DNA of 64,000 bases, taken from Breviolum minutum Mf 1.05b.01. Taxonomy: Eukaryota; Sar; Dinophyceae; Suessiales; Symbiodiniaceae. Position 1 is the stretch's first letter; every line of letters begins with the position of its first letter. This document shows positions 1 to 10,912 of the stretch, in pieces. Location: assembly GCA_000507305.1 (NCBI GenBank), contig DF240844.1:1-64000 (forward strand), in the 5' to 3' direction. Below the pieces are notes generated by a model. It did no database searches and was not told the DNA's origin. It saw only the letters and a list, made by a program, of their open reading frames with translations. The translations under genes and the position numbers were made by a program.

Positions 1-144
1 TTCAATAAGATGTTTATGACTTTGTGCATCCAGCACCTTATACCAAAAGACCAGAAGGCCTGCACTGTCATCAGATGGAAGTGACATATTGAACACCGAT
101 CGTTTGCCGGTAAAAAACAAACACTTGCATCTTTCTGAGATTTT

Positions 145-801
145 TCAAGCGAAAGACAGATAGACATAAACTTGGACGAACACAGCCATCTCAAGGTTGA
201 CTTCAAACCAGGGTTTTTCGCTGTTTGTGGCAGAACAGATTCTCAGCGGTCGCTTTGAATCTTGCTGCAAATGGGGGGAGGCATGAAAAGTGTTGCTATT
301 GGGTGCACCATTTTGCTGCCGGCTCGGCCACCGCCCCATGTGAATGCACAAAGGCATAGGTAGATCTTCTACAGCTTCAATGAAGAGCCGAAGAATTCGG
401 CACATGGAGCAATCATTTTCCAAAGCTAGACATGTGGACTTTAGTTTTTGATTTCTAATTTGCTGTCGGAACATATGGAAAACGCTCTTCAACATTTGTT
501 TTAAATAAGATCGAATGCTTTGCCCACGGAATTTTTGGCAAGTTGAAAAAAGACACTGTAGCAGCTTTAATTCAGGTCTATATAATCTGTATTTTTTTTT
601 GAATGAAATGCAGGAGTGAGCAGGCGACACCAGATGTTCCTGTCGATGTAGCTGATGAAGTCTTTGCGTTTGGTGTTCGGTGAATCTAGATCCTTGTGAC
701 TGAGATCCTTGGAATAACCGACTCGGGTCGTCGTTGTTTTTTTCCGTCAGACTCGAAAAATTACTGGATAAACCGCTGCATCTCAGAAGTGGAAACATCA
801 A
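145..801 (-). CDS. Hypothetical open frame, minus strand
   Basis: An uninterrupted 218-codon frame starting with ATG ATG, one of the longest frames in the window that is not a simple repeat. I recognise no domain. The product would be rich in Ser, Leu, Gln and basic residues, with a Cys-containing middle and a hydrophobic C-terminus. The length argues mildly for coding, but it lies opposite to every gene I can recognise here, has no visible splice context, and part of it comes from a T-run read as lysines. It could be a chance frame or a retroposed fragment. Confidence 0.22.
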   Translation of the reverse strand: MMFPLLRCSGLSSNFSSLTEKNNDDPSRLFQGSQSQGSRFTEHQTQRLHQLHRQEHLVSPAHSCISFKKKYRLYRPELKLLQCLFSTCQKFRGQSIRSYLKQMLKSVFHMFRQQIRNQKLKSTCLALENDCSMCRILRLFIEAVEDLPMPLCIHMGRWPSRQQNGAPNSNTFHASPHLQQDSKRPLRICSATNSEKPWFEVNLEMAVFVQVYVYLSFA

Positions 802-1545
802 AGTGTCAAATCAAGAGTATGTGCAGTATGGAGAGATGATTCGATTTTGAAAGAACTCTTGACATTGATATGACTGTTAAGGCGTATGGACTGAAGTGAT
901 TGCAGCTAATGAGACATGGCGCTGGCAATATTTTGATGACTCAACAGATATGCGGGAACCTTTTGCAAAAAATATCAAAAAATCAGACAATTACTTGGCT
1001 TGAAATACATCCAAGTCGCAGACAAGGTTTACAGTACGGGCTCATGTGAAAATTGTGTGAGATCCATAGACGTTTTTGATTCATAGGACTTAGGACTACT
1101 TAGGATGTTGTCCCAAGGTAAAATACAAAAGCAAACTGGTGAAGTTGAATCGAAACGATGCTGCGTGCTTGCCGAAGCAGCGGAACTGCACCAGGCTCAG
1201 GCTCCGCTTCCTGTGCAGTTTTTGACATACCCACCTTGGTGATGTCCCAGTATGACTCCTGTTCATGGCCCTCATGATCGTTGCTCTTGTAGGCCAATGT
1301 GGACAAAAAGTAAATCTCTGTGAAGAGGACAGAGCCTAGAACAAAACTCAAACTTCAATTTCATCCACAGCTACACTTCAATCACGACCGATGGGATGGC
1401 GGGATTCGCCTTGCCAGGTCTCCATGTCCGGGCGAAGGCCAACTTGGCCAAGTTTCCTCCATGGAGGCGAGGAAAGCAATTTGGGAAATGTTCAAATGTA
1501 TGATATGTGTGCCTGTGTGCCTGTTTGCTTGCTTGTACGTGTGTA
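802..1545. other. Mostly unassigned; weak + strand exon candidate
   Basis: No gene is secure here. On the + strand about 1118-1231 reads as a plausible exon tail (ending AEAAELHQAQAPLPVQF, then a few residues and a stop). The opposite strand is also open for 83 codons over 1100-1351, so the direction cannot be settled by eye. Confidence 0.25.
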
Positions 1546-1774
1546 TGTAATGTAGTGTAATGTAGTGAAATGTAATGTAGTGAAATTGCAATTGTAATTG
1601 TAATTGTAATTCTAATGTAGTGCAAAGTAGTGAAATGTAGTGTCTGTATGTAAGAATGTACCTATGTAGGTATGTACGTACGTACGTATGTATGTATGTA
1701 CGTATGTATGTATGTACGTATGTAGGAATGAAGGTATGAAGGTATGAATGTATGCGTGCATGTATATGTACACG

Positions 1775-1830
<56 letters not shown>

Positions 1831-1941
1831 GATGCATATGTAGATGTATACGCATATGTATATGTATATGTATATGTAGATGTATATGTAGATGTATATG
1901 TATATGTATATGTATATGTAGATGCATATGTAGATGTATAC

Positions 1942-1994
<53 letters not shown>

Positions 1995-2059
1995 NAGATG
2001 TATATGTAGATGTATATGTATATGTATATGTATATGTAGATGCATATGTAGATGTATAC

Positions 2060-2155
<96 letters not shown>

Positions 2156-2236
2156 TGATATGTATTTGTATATGTATGTGTATATGTATGTGTATATGTA
2201 TGCATGTGTGTATGTGTATGTGTGTGTATGTGTGTA

Positions 2237-2279
<43 letters not shown>

Positions 2280-2765
2280 GTTGTATGTGTATGTTGTATG
2301 TTGTATGTTGTACTGTATGCGTATGCGTATGCGTATGGGTATGTGTATGTGTATGTGTATGTATATGCATGTATGCATGTATGCATGTGTGCATGTATGC
2401 ATGTATGCATGTATGCATGCATGCATGTATGCATGTATGCATGTATGCATGTATGCAAGTAAGCATGTAAGCATGTAAGCATGTATGTATGTATGTATGT
2501 ATGCATGCATGCATGCATGCATGCATGTATGGTTGGTGCTCTGTTCTGTTCTGTTCTGTTATTTTCTGTTGTGTTCTGTTCTGTTATGTTATGTTTTTTC
2601 TTTTCAACTTATGTTTTGCAGTCTTATCTTGCTTCATGTTCTGTTATGTTAAGTTATGGCATGCAATGGTATGTGATGGTATGTGATGGCTGGTACGTAC
2701 TGGCAAGTAATGGCATGCAAGGCACGTAATGCAAAGGCGTGTTTCATGCCATGTAATGCCATGGT
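1546..2765. repeat. Complex TATG/TGTA/CATG microsatellite block
   Basis: Over 1.2 kb of low-complexity sequence. It starts with TAATG/TAGTG-like units, passes into TGTA and TATATG runs (about 1680-2170), then TGTATG and CATG runs to about 2527, then a degenerate TGTTC pentamer array (about 2538-2600) and a decaying GGTATGTGAT-like tail. There is one N at 1995 inside the purest part. Open frames on both strands here (HIHIHI, YTYTYT, VYVYVY) are artefacts of the repeat. Confidence 0.97.
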
Positions 2766-3282
2766 GTATGCTTCGTCTAGGGCGTGTACTAGATCACCCA
2801 TTCATTTTGTTTTGCACGACGCGTATTTGGTTTTCAGACGTGGCACTCTTTTTTTGTAGGAATCACATACTCACCGTATCAAATCTTGTCCTTTGCGTTT
2901 TCCTCAAAAAGGCGGTGGCCAAAAGATGGCCTTCAGCGCATGAGACCCTGGCGCCTGCCCGAGGCTTGTCGTTTCTTGGGCGGTTTTGAAACATGCACGA
3001 AATTCATCACCCCAAATTCATTGCTTCTACGAATAGTTGTGCATGCAGACTGTGACCACAAGGGAGATTGCAAGACAGTGAATTGAACGTCAATTTTTGA
3101 CATGGAAGGCTTTAGGCATTGCATTGTGTCTGGAATTTCAGAAGCATTAATCTGATTGTCTACACCTCGGCTATGTAGTTCATTTGATTTCACATGTCAA
3201 AGCGCCTATCTTGTATACCTTGGCCTAAACTTAGATCCACATATTTCAAGACTCTGGCGGCAGTTTTGTCCATTTTCCGCAG

Positions 3283-3426
3283 GTTCAAGCAGCCTTTGAT
3301 GTCTTGAAATGCGAGGAGCCTGCGTGGCTTGAACAGATTACCATGGTTCAGAGCTTCAAAGGTTCAAAGGTTGATGCAAAAATCACGGCGGTTGAAATTC
3401 TCCGACTCGTTCTAGTCAAAGAACAG
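3283..3426 (+). CDS. Predicted internal exon, unknown protein
   Basis: Forty-eight codons in phase 0 between a good acceptor (tttccgcag) and a donor (CAG followed by GTTGCA). The frame stays open to a stop at 3463. The peptide starts VQAAFDVLKCEEPAWLEQIT and ends VEILRLVLVKEQ: amphipathic, charged and helix-like, unlike the frames in the flanking satellites. I do not recognise the family. It is the first convincing coding island from the left and lies in the same direction as all later ones. Confidence 0.5.
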
Positions 3427-3884
3427 GTTGCAAGACAAAAAACCCAAAGTCACCTAGTGATTTGAATGTTGACCTTGTTTGCTTTGGCTGGGGAATGTAA
3501 AAGCTCATCATCCACCAACAGAACCGGTGGCACTGAGATGGACAGTGTTTAATTCATAGACTCGCTTAAAACGAACATGATAAAGTTCCTGAAGAAATAA
3601 TGCTTGCAAGACTACTTCCTGATTGCGATTCGGTATCTTTTCAGGAAAATATCAGACCAAAATAGCTCTTTTCAGGAAGACGACAGTTGAAACACTTCCA
3701 TGGTATTGTGATGGCATCTTTTTGGGGCATTTTTTGCGGGTGTTGTTGGGGTTAGCTCCAATCAGCTGATCTCGCTAAGGATGGTGGCTGAGGCTATCAG
3801 CGAGGTAGTGCCATGGAAGCGCCGTTGGGAACACCATGCCACTGGGCTAGTGCGCAGTGCATTTGAATGATGGTGGTGATGTGA

Positions 3885-3977
3885 TATGATATGACATGAC
3901 ATGACATTATAGATGAGATGAGATGAGATGAGATGAGGATGAGGATGAGGATGAGGATGAGGATGAGGATGAGGATG

Positions 3978-4018
<41 letters not shown>

Positions 4019-4022
4019 NCGA

Positions 4023-4087
<65 letters not shown>

Positions 4088-4100
4088 CGATGATGATGAT

Positions 4101-4146
<46 letters not shown>

Positions 4147-4148
4147 GT
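3885..4148. repeat. GATGAG / GAT trinucleotide satellite
   Basis: ATGACATG-type units pass into GATGAG hexamers, then nearly pure GAT with a short GCT interruption near 4101. A single N at 4019 interrupts the array. The poly-Met, poly-Asp, poly-His and poly-Ser frames here are artefacts. Confidence 0.97.
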
Positions 4149-4495
4149 TGCTATATACATATATATATATGTACTGCATATATTTGTAAACATACTCTCC
4201 CAAAATGTAGCGTGGAACAGGAGAATGAAAGATTTCCAAAGCCGGAATGTCCTCTTCCGCGTTAGTGTCTTGATGCCTAATTCTAGTGTTAGTATTAGTA
4301 CAACTACTACCAAAACATACCAAAACTGTTTCTGCTGTCTACTGCTGTTGGAGTCTTTGTTACGATTGCAACTACTAGTATTGTAGCTACTGTGAATGGC
4401 GGCATCATAAATTTCATGAAAAAGACAACTTGGTGAAATGCTTTTGATTGGTTACTGATCATATTTACTGATCAAAACCGATGGTTTTTTGATGA

Positions 4496-4756
4496 ATGAA
4501 GTCTCAACAGATGCTTCCAATTGAAAGTTTCCATGCCAGCCGGCTGAGGCTTGGCTCCATGATGTATGTAGCCATCTGCGTCGGGTCGGACCCAAGGAGA
4601 CTGGTGAATGCAATTGATGTTTTCACTAATATAGCCATAGAAAAAGAGACCCGGATTGAGAAGATATATTTCCTATTGAAACATGGGTATATTCCAAATT
4701 CCAGCCTGCTATGTCTGGCAACTTTAACATGGCATCCAAGGGAAGGTGCTGCCTGA
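4496..4756 (+). CDS. Weak exon candidate
   Basis: An ATG-started 86-codon frame. Its middle reads like protein (VNAIDVFTNIAIEKETRIEK) but I see no convincing acceptor or donor and recognise no family. It lies in a stretch otherwise without features. Confidence 0.22.
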   Translation: MKSQQMLPIESFHASRLRLGSMMYVAICVGSDPRRLVNAIDVFTNIAIEKETRIEKIYFLLKHGYIPNSSLLCLATLTWHPREGAA

Positions 4757-4839
4757 AATGGCGCCCGGTGACATCATGCGTGTCATCTTAGCCCGGAGCC
4801 TGGGGAGTGAAGATTTGTGAACAAAAAACATGAAAATCC

Positions 4840-5031
4840 TCCCTGAAACTAAGGGTTTAACGCTTAAACTAGGGCATCTATGGGGGATCCTGTGGGATTT
4901 ATGTGATTTACTTGGAATTTATGGGATGAAACTAAGAGTTCGTGCCTGAAAATCGGTTGGTTGGAAGATGATTCCTTTCCTTTTGGGGCAAAGGGCCTAT
5001 TTTCAGGGGCTTTGGCTCTTAGTTTCAGGGA
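4840..5031. repeat. Inverted-repeat element (single copy)
   Basis: About 190 bp bounded by inverted arms: TCCCTGAAACTAAG at 4840 and its near-exact reverse complement ending at 5031. A second, inner pair (CCTGAAAATC against ATTTTCAGG) lies around 4948 and 5000. It is non-coding, and the structure suggests a small non-autonomous transposable element. No other copy was seen in the window. Confidence 0.55.
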
Positions 5032-5240
5032 GTGTAAAGAAACAAACGAATCTGGAGATTTTTTACTGAAGTTTTTGAAAGGAAGAGAAAGATTGGGTCT
5101 TGCAGAACGCTAGAAAATACTTGGAGACTTCTGCTGGGTATCAAGAGAAAACAGAAACTGGATAAATTTGAAGGTGTTTTTACAAGCCAGAGAACAGACA
5201 TTTTATCATTTCTGAAGCTTTTGACTTGAATGATAAACAG

Positions 5241-5379
5241 ACACGTATTCGGAGATTTCCCTAAGGGTTTTCCAATAAAAGCAGACCTGGCCGCCAAGGC
5301 CTTTGGTGAGCTATATACCAAGCGAAAGCGACACACCTTGCTCTTTCACGACTTCGAGACCTACACACAGCTGTTTCAG
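5241..5379 (+). CDS. Predicted internal exon, unknown protein
   Basis: Bounded by an acceptor (aaacag) and a canonical donor context (TTTCAG followed by GTGTCA). The peptide includes FPKGFPIKADLAAKAFGEL and then KRKRHTLLFHDFETYTQLFQ. It is hydrophilic and looks folded, but I do not recognise it. ADLAAKAF faintly resembles the AQVVDRAF block of copy A at 15.2 kb; I do not treat that as proof of homology. Confidence 0.45.
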
Positions 5380-5581
5380 GTGTCAATGCAAAAGCTCGTT
5401 GGAAAACCTTGATATCTACTTATATATATATATATATCAATTCAATATTTCACCCAGAGCACTCAGAAGACTATGACGGTTTGTTAGCTTGAGAGGTGTT
5501 TGTTTGTTTGTTGTTGAGTTGTTTTTTTCGTTTTAGATTACGAAAAGGCTACAAACAAAAGAAGTTGTAACTTTTGCCCAG

Positions 5582-5651
5582 GCTTTGCCCATAGAAGTGG
5601 CTACTGAAAAGAGCTTACTGCCCTTGATGAGGCCTAAGGGTCGTTTTCAGT
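5582..5651 (+). CDS. Predicted small exon, unknown protein
   Basis: It follows the acceptor acttttgcccag and reads ALPIEVATEKSLLPLMRPKG. Either GGGTCG at 5639 or the sequence after 5651 could serve as donor. Its neighbours are the exon ending at 5379 and the one at 6632, probably of the same transcript. Confidence 0.35.
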
Positions 5652-6631
5652 GCACACTTGGTGGGCAGAGAATGACAGAGAATCTCATGCCTTGTTGTTG
5701 CGAATTTTCGTGGACCAGGTGCTACCGCCGTATGGCTGTGTCACATGAGCCTTTTGTGCGTGTCTGGTCTGAAACTAGGTCTGTGTGAATCCATTTGTTC
5801 CAGTGCAGGTGAGTGAATGAGTTTGGTAAGAGGTTGGATACAAAAGCAGTGGTGTTGATACATTTTGATTGCTTAATCACTACTATTCCACCATGACTAG
5901 GGAGTTTCAATCTTCTCACCAGGTGCCATTTGCGACCGTGTGGTGGACGGAGAGGTGAGATGGTGACCATCCACCAAAAACGATCCAAAAACGCCGACCC
6001 GGTCGGTTTCATGAAAAAGCTGTGAATGTAGGTAAATATACCATACATGGATGGTATGAGTTATTTTATAATCATTTTTGATTCGATTTTATTTGATTTG
6101 GATTTTCGGCTTCTTTTCGGTGAAAGGGGGGCTTTCTTGCCGCTCCAGGGCAGGGGCTGTCTGCACCGGATCAAAGATCTGCCAGACTTTTGTTCTTTTC
6201 AGGGTGTGGTGTACCAAAACCATGTCTTTTACAGCATTTTTGAAAAAAATCACTGGTGTACTTGCCATGTGTTTTTGGTGTGACATGCAACAAGTGAGCA
6301 AAACACCGCTGTTTAGACAGGGATTTTGCGCCCTGCTTTAAAAATATTGGTGTTTGCAGCGTTTTGTCAAACATGCATCATATCGTTCACTGTGTTCTCT
6401 TCCATTCAATCAGTGCCAGTTTTCAAAGCTAGTTTTTAGCGGTACTGCTAGAGTCAAAATTGAAGAATACATGTTTCGAGTTTTCACATTTTGCAATTTT
6501 TTGGTGGCTTTTGATCCCAAAATTCCAAAACAGTCCGTAAATGGCAGCATTTTTGAAACAGAAAAACACCTCATGCGTTTGACCATTGACCTTGCTGATG
6601 CGTTGTGGACGTCAAGACGTCCGTGCTGCAG

Positions 6632-6688
6632 GTAGAGCTATCTCCAGGGCAACTTTCTGAGTTGGTACAACTACATGGAGCCATGGGG
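6632..6688 (+). CDS. Predicted small exon, unknown protein
   Basis: Nineteen codons in phase 0 after the acceptor gtgctgcag, reading VELSPGQLSELVQLHGAMG, with a GT donor at 6689. An AAAC/AAAG satellite starts about 50 bp downstream and would sit in the next intron. Confidence 0.4.
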
Positions 6689-6736
6689 GTTGCCAAAAAA
6701 AACAACAAAAACCAGCCTTCCAATCAAGACAAACGA

Positions 6737-6763
6737 ACAAACAAACAAACAAACAAACAAACA

Positions 6764-6837
<74 letters not shown>

Positions 6838-6856
6838 CAAAGAAACAAACAACAAC
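6737..6856. repeat. AAAC / AAAG tetranucleotide satellite
   Basis: AAAC units, then about 15 AAAG units, then AAAC again. All six frames over it encode NKQTNK-, KERK- or FLSF-type low complexity and are not genes. Confidence 0.97.
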
Positions 6857-7044
6857 CTGGAACATTGGGGTTGGTTGGTTTGATCACTTAGGGTATTTTT
6901 GTAGGGCATTTCGACCCATCTTTTCGTTAGGAGAACTGAAGCTGCGGTCTCCGAGGCAGGCATCTAGTAAGGTTTGGGGTGAACAACGTGTGACTTCCAT
7001 GCTGAGAGGAGAAGCATATTTGATATAGCAACCATAGACTTCAG

Positions 7045-7153
7045 TGAAGTCTCGGACGATTTGCGATTCAGTGACTTTGCAGCTAGGGACGAGCACATTG
7101 CAGATGTCCAATCATTCAAGCCTCAATGGCCTGTCTCTATCTTTCAACATTGA
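7045..7153 (+). CDS. Predicted exon, unknown protein
   Basis: After the acceptor tagacttcag the frame reads DLRFSDFAARDEHIADVQSF and then a Trp-containing tail to a TGA at 7151. It is acidic and aromatic-rich, with good coding character for its length. Whether it is a terminal exon or has an unseen donor is unclear. The family is not recognised. Confidence 0.42.
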
Positions 7154-7850
7154 AAAAACAATCAGTCAAAAAAAGGTGGGCAGAACACCGCAGCCATCGC
7201 AGTTCAAAGAACTTTGCTTCTTCATCGCAAGTTGCTCCATGGAACATATATATGTCAATTCAGTATCACCTTCCCCATGGCTGTTTGGATCATCCAAAAA
7301 TTTGTCAATTTTGTGCCAGGTCAGTCACCTTTTTTTTCGTTTGTGATGAGTTTAAGAGGAAAGTTACCTGGAAGAAACCACCAAAGTTGAGAGAGCTGGA
7401 CTAAGATCTTGATTTCGAGAGCATTCCGGGGGAGGGTCGGGTGCTCAACTTGCAGCCATGGTGCAGTTTAATGTGGAGGTGGGCTCTAGATGAATGAGCG
7501 GATCTAAATGTTGGACCGGAGTCCCCTTCCCATCAACTCGACGTCGACAATTCCGCCACACTTAGCAACAAGAAGGGGGAGGGAATAACTACAACATGGT
7601 GCCTACCTTGTTGTTTGTGTGGATGCGGGGTAAAAATTGCAAGTAGGCCTCTTACAAGGTATTCCGATTCCACCCGTTTCCTCTGGAAGATTTTCCTTTA
7701 CAGGTCCTTTTTCACCAACTCAAATTTTTGTGAGAAGTGTTTGGTTCATTTCATCAACCTAAACCCACCAAAATCAGGTCATTTTGTTCATTTGGTGAGG
7801 ATTTTACTCACTTTAAAACTGCCTGATGGTGACCTGAGACGAAAAACGCG

Positions 7851-7927
7851 ATGGAGCTCAGTGACCACATGCTGAAAGTAGAGATGGAGGGCAAACAGCG
7901 CCTCCGGCAGCGGCAAAGGAAACACTG
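7851..7927 (+). CDS. Predicted exon, basic coiled segment
   Basis: It reads MELSDHMLKVEMEGKQRLRQ and continues RQRKHW to a canonical donor GTAATT at 7928. The strongly charged Lys/Arg/Glu/Gln composition suggests a helical or coiled segment. The acceptor is uncertain, and the ATG at 7851 could also be a true start. Confidence 0.38.
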
Positions 7928-8088
7928 GTAATTTCCGTGGGACAAGGGAGCAAAGGGGTGTGCTTGTCAAGGGGTGATTGAAAAAACATCATGGTTTTGA
8001 TGTGTTTCCGTAGATTGCCTCAGCATTTTCAAGGAGCCTCAGTTTGGGAAGAAGTAGACTGTTCTTTGCGAAGTTTTTTCAGAATAGG

Positions 8089-8301
8089 ATGGCACTTCCA
8101 AAAAAAGTTGAGCAGCAACCAAGGAAATTTGTGGATATGCAGGCGAAATGTCAAGTGAGTTTTCCAGATGTCGTCTCGGGCCAACGAACTGCCAAAGTGG
8201 ATATCTACAAGAAAGTTGGCAGTTGTATCCTGGTCACAAAGATTGCTGCGATGGCAAATGACACGTTTTTCCGGGTGGAGACGTGGAGGGACTGGATTTA
8301 A
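8089..8301 (+). CDS. Predicted exon or small frame, unknown protein
   Basis: An ATG-started frame of 70 codons to a TAA: MALPKKVEQQPRKFVDMQAK and, later, GSCILVTKIAAMANDTFFRV. Possible internal donors include the GTGAGT at 8154, a near-consensus site, so the real exon may stop there after CQ. No family is recognised. Confidence 0.35.
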   Translation: MALPKKVEQQPRKFVDMQAKCQVSFPDVVSGQRTAKVDIYKKVGSCILVTKIAAMANDTFFRVETWRDWI

Positions 8302-8780
8302 GAGCTAACATCGAGGCACCCTAGAGATCACAAGGATTCTATTTGGGGGCTGCCCCAAAATCCTTGCTCCTTCGACCATAAGAATCATAAGATGATTTGC
8401 TCAACTAGCGTCAAGACCCCTGTCTTGTTTACAGCCCCCAAAATCACCCTTCCCTCCAGAAAAAACGCCCGGATTTTTCCCAAACTTTCGCAAAAGCCTC
8501 CAAGAGTTCCAGCTCCCTCGCTGAGGTACGATAAATCTGGATGCCGGTAGCAACACCAGGCAACAATTCCCGGTTCCTGGATGGGATATGACTGTTGAGG
8601 TCGGCCCTTTGGCAGCATCATTTTTTTGCGAAAATTCTTGAGGATTGATGGGTGAAGCGAGTTTTGCAAATGCAAATTTATCCGAAAAAATAAGTTTTTT
8701 GGATGGTTTTGGAAATGGCCAAAATTCCAATGGGTTTTGGGATGGCCATTTTTTCCCAACCACCTGAGGCACTAAGGCAG

Positions 8781-8849
8781 GTGCCTCTGGATGGAACAGC
8801 CTCTTTGGTTGGTGCAATACCAATGAGGCCATTGACGTGGACCAAGGGG
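8781..8849 (+). CDS. Predicted small exon, unknown protein
   Basis: After acceptor taaggcag it reads VPLDGTASLVGAIPMRPLTW then TK, with a GT at 8850. A 153-codon frame on the other strand (8401-8862) covers the same bases; I prefer the + reading for its splice site. Confidence 0.33.
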
Positions 8850-9023
8850 GTTGGCAGGTCAAATGACAAAAGAACCAGGCTCCTTAGGTGTTTTTTTTTG
8901 CTCTGGAAAGTCCCAGAAACTTGGTGCCTTGCAACCATTTGTTCAGTATATTTATCCATGAACCGTGGAGTTCACAACGACTGGGATTTCTATAGCACTG
9001 AAATCATCTGATGCCCCCCGGTT

Positions 9024-9090
9024 GCTGGATGCAGGATCTCGATTACAATGGAGTCAGTGCAGTTGCCTGGGCGGAAAAAGTGTGGAAGAG
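9024..9090 (+). CDS. Predicted small exon, possible degenerate EF-hand
   Basis: The frame CWMQDLDYNGVSAVAWAEKV contains an Asp-x-Asp-x-Asn-Gly start like an EF-hand loop, but the later ligand positions are lost (Ser at 8, Trp at 12). The exon limits are uncertain. It is mentioned because a better EF-hand occurs in copy A at 14.7 kb. Confidence 0.3.
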
Positions 9091-9214
9091 TCAGTGAGTC
9101 AGTGGTGGTAAAACAAGGCTAAAGAAAGGGAGAAATTGTGAAATTGATCAATTTCAAGTTTTCATTGAAGTGTAAAATTTGTGTTTCCGCTTTATTTTCT
9201 TCCATCTTCTCCAG

Positions 9215-9347
9215 GACCAAAAAGGCGGTAATTTTTTTTGAGGTACCTAGTACCAACACAAATGCTCGGATGAAAAGAAGCAAGAAATCCGAGGTGCCGG
9301 TCCAAGAGGGTGTGGTCAGTATTCCTGAATCTGGTCCTCGAATGTTG
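9215..9347 (+). CDS. Predicted internal exon, basic protein segment
   Basis: It lies between acceptor cttctccag and donor TTG followed by GTGCTG. It includes TKKAVIFFEVPSTNTNARMK and then KKSEVPVQEGVVSIPESG. Basic, then hydrophobic; not recognised. It may correspond to the exon around 19.40 kb, but that similarity is too weak to claim. Confidence 0.42.
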
Positions 9348-9532
9348 GTGCTGACCGATGTGGGTGAGGCTGGGTGGGTCATGTGACCACGGATTGTTCA
9401 AGATTTATTTTTTCAAATTTATGAAGATGTTTTGTTTGGAATGTCTTGCTTTTGTTGAAAAGTATGGGATCCTCAAACCTAGTTGATTTTCAATGTTCCG
9501 GATTCATTTCTTAGTTTTCTCTCCTTTGCAAG

Positions 9533-9709
9533 GAGATCGATGATGAAGCTTCGCTGTGGTTGCTGCATCAGCACTTGAACGCATTTCCACAAGCAGAGGC
9601 GATGCAGAGTGTAAATCGCTCACAATCTCACTCCCCTCAAAATTCGAAATTTCCTTCCGCCTCGGAAGGCTCAGGAGTCGGAATGAAAATGCATGGGGGC
9701 ATGTTCTGA
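9533..9709 (+). CDS. Predicted exon with DEASLW block
   Basis: After acceptor ctcctttgcaag it reads EIDDEASLWLLHQHLN and then a Ser/Gln-rich tail to a TGA at 9707. The start resembles the exon at 19547-19623 (NEAALWCLDLE), possibly an upstream pair of the A/B duplicated genes described below. If so, the composite repeat at 10.24 kb lies inside an intron of copy A. Confidence 0.45.
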   Translation, partial: EIDDEASLWLLHQHLNAFPQAEAMQSVNRSQSHSPQNSKFPSASEGSGVGMKMHGGMF

Positions 9710-10792
9710 AAAATTTCTGCAATACATTTCTCCCGGGGGAGAAGATTTGGAGGCTGACATTGTCTTTGTGACTGGATCGCCTCTGGAGCGCGCGACCCGT
9801 TGGGCTGGGGGACTTAATGGACGGTCAGCGACTGCAGGGGTAACGTTTGAACGTTAAAAGCCTGTAATTCATTGATTTTCGGATTTTTGTGGGAGTTTTA
9901 GTCGATTTTCGGGAACCTTGAAGTGAAGCCGCCTTTCATTTGTTGGCTGTTGGCCCTGCTTTTGGTGGACGCGTTTTTTTTTTTTGAAAACGCTGGCGGC
10001 TGAGGCACAAGTTTTGAACTCCCTCCCACCTACTCATAAGCTGACGGATCGGATTCAATACTATGTGGGTCCCACCACCAGCAGGTGCCCAGAGGGACAC
10101 TCATGCTGACGAATCGAAGGATTTCCGAATTTTGTTGCGTTGGTTGTTTTGTTTGGAGGGGCTTGGATTGAGAGTATGTATCTGTAGATGTTAATTCAAC
10201 AGGTGAATTGAAAGGAAGATGCGCCATTTTTAGGATAGTGATACCAGTAGTACCGCACAAGGCGGTGGCGGAAGTTTCAAGAAGACGAAAACTATAGGAG
10301 AAATTGATTGTTGTGAGTCACGGATGTCAGGGCAAAAACACTGACCAACTGACTAACTAGCTGACTGAGTAATTGACTGATTGACAAACTGATTGGCTGA
10401 GTAATTGCCTAAGTGATGAACTGACTTATTGACTGACTGACTGACTGACTGGCTGGCTGACTGACTAGCTAACTGACTAATTGATTGACTGATTGATTGA
10501 CTAACTGACTACTTGATAATTGACTCACTGACTAATTGACGAGCTGACTAGCTGACAAACTAGCTAACTGATTAAGTAACTGACTGATTGACTGCCTAAG
10601 TTGACTAATTGACCAACTAGCTAACTGACTAACTGACCAATTGACAAACTGACAAATTGACTGATTGATTAACTGACTGACTGATTAACTGACTGAGTGA
10701 CTGACTGACTGACTGACTGAGTGAGTGACTGACTGACTGACTGAGTGAGTGATTGACTGATTGACTGATTGACTGATTGACTGATTGACTCA

Positions 10793-10912
10793 NNNNNNNN
10801 NNNNNNNNNNNNNNNNNNNNNNNNNNNNNNNNNNNNNNNNNNNNNNNNNNNNNNNNNNNNNNNNNNNNNNNNNNNNNNNNNNNNNNNNNNNNNNNNNNNN
10901 NNNNNNNNNNNN
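10793..10912. other. Assembly gap (120 N)
   Basis: A run of 120 N inside the purest part of the TGAC array. The true length of the array is unknown. Confidence 0.99.

Noticed and set aside
1382..2526. Long open frames of up to 378 codons in the TATG satellite
   Set aside because: They encode only alternating two- or three-residue repeats and are open in several frames at once, as expected for a stop-free tetranucleotide repeat.
8401..8862. 153-codon minus-strand frame
   Set aside because: No recognisable sequence, opposite to all supported genes, and a + strand exon with a good acceptor covers part of it.
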